DNA from: CAVOGJ01 sp963700865
Lineage (GTDB): Bacteria > Planctomycetota > Planctomycetia > Pirellulales > Pirellulaceae
Reading direction: 5' to 3'
Length of the DNA stretch: 64,000 nt
Assembly: GCA_963700865.1 (NCBI GenBank)
Contig: CAVOZC010000020.1
Span: forward strand, 1-64,000
In this document: positions 63,873-64,000 of the stretch, piece after piece
Position numbering within the stretch: the first letter of the stretch is position 1
Layout: the number at the start of each line of letters is the position of its first letter
Program-made: the position numbers and the translations under genes
The notes under the pieces: generated by a model
What the model saw: only the letters and a program-made list of their open reading frames with translations
The model's database searches: none
Told to the model about the DNA's origin: nothing

Positions 63873-64000
63873 GGCGGCGCCGAGCAAGGCCAGTGCCGCC
63901 CACGACAAGTACCACTCGGAGCTTCTTCCAGGTGCGCGTGAACACCCGTCAATAGAGTTGTCCCGGTTTTGTCCCGGTCGGATGCGCGCAGGACGGTGAA

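Noticed and set aside
1..64000. tRNA, rRNA or riboswitch
   Set aside because: I looked through the intergenic gaps and saw no cloverleaf with a TTC loop motif, rRNA core or familiar riboswitch core. A covariance search would be more sensitive.

Overview
The window is most likely from a planctomycete of the Pirellulales type. The markers are a DUF1559 prepilin (GFTLVELLVV), a Tat-exported DUF1501 protein, several secreted proteins with PEP-CTERM tails and dockerin-like repeats, an ECF sigma factor overlapping a membrane Ser/Thr kinase, an LESR-type leader motif on an RTX protein, a class II photolyase and a uniformly high GC content. No rRNA, tRNA or CRISPR array was seen.

Layout. 0-3.2 kb: sugar ABC importer with the solute-binding protein fused to one permease. 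3.4-10.8 kb: GT39 glycosyltransferase, topoisomerase III (topB), PpiD/SurA-like periplasmic chaperone. 11.2-17.0 kb, minus strand: kynB, kynU (tryptophan to anthranilate), a spermidine-synthase-like protein, Ada and LepA. 17.5-20.9 kb: secreted RTX-FKBP fusion and a secreted TPR protein. 21.0-27.6 kb: one highly reducing type I polyketide synthase (KS-AT-DH-ER-KR-ACP) broken by two frameshifts. 27.9-36.3 kb: class II photolyase, cysK, DUF1501, a proline-rich exported protein, GMC oxidoreductase. 36.4-42.4 kb: PEP-CTERM proteins and the prepilin/lipoprotein pair. 42.6-51.5 kb: an 18-bp minisatellite, an NhaC-type antiporter with an EF-hand, a transglutaminase-esterase, the sigma/kinase pair and a coiled-coil exported protein.

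From about 51.5 kb to the right edge the character changes to an accessory region: copies of a 280-297 bp non-coding repeat, an IS91-type transposase, a TPM-domain protein, a ParD-ParE type fusion, broken secreted-protein genes, a REP-like hairpin, a decayed leucine-rich-repeat gene and a large serine recombinase at the edge. Coding density is low and several genes are broken.

The most notable cross-window signal is a recurring two-base loss in short alternating CG tracts. At seven places (32.55, 49.69, 50.46, 55.33, 58.75, 59.19 and 62.63 kb) restoring one CG/GC unit rejoins the reading frame of a recognisable gene. This is either a systematic read or assembly error, or real slippage mutation. 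It decides whether six genes here are functional.
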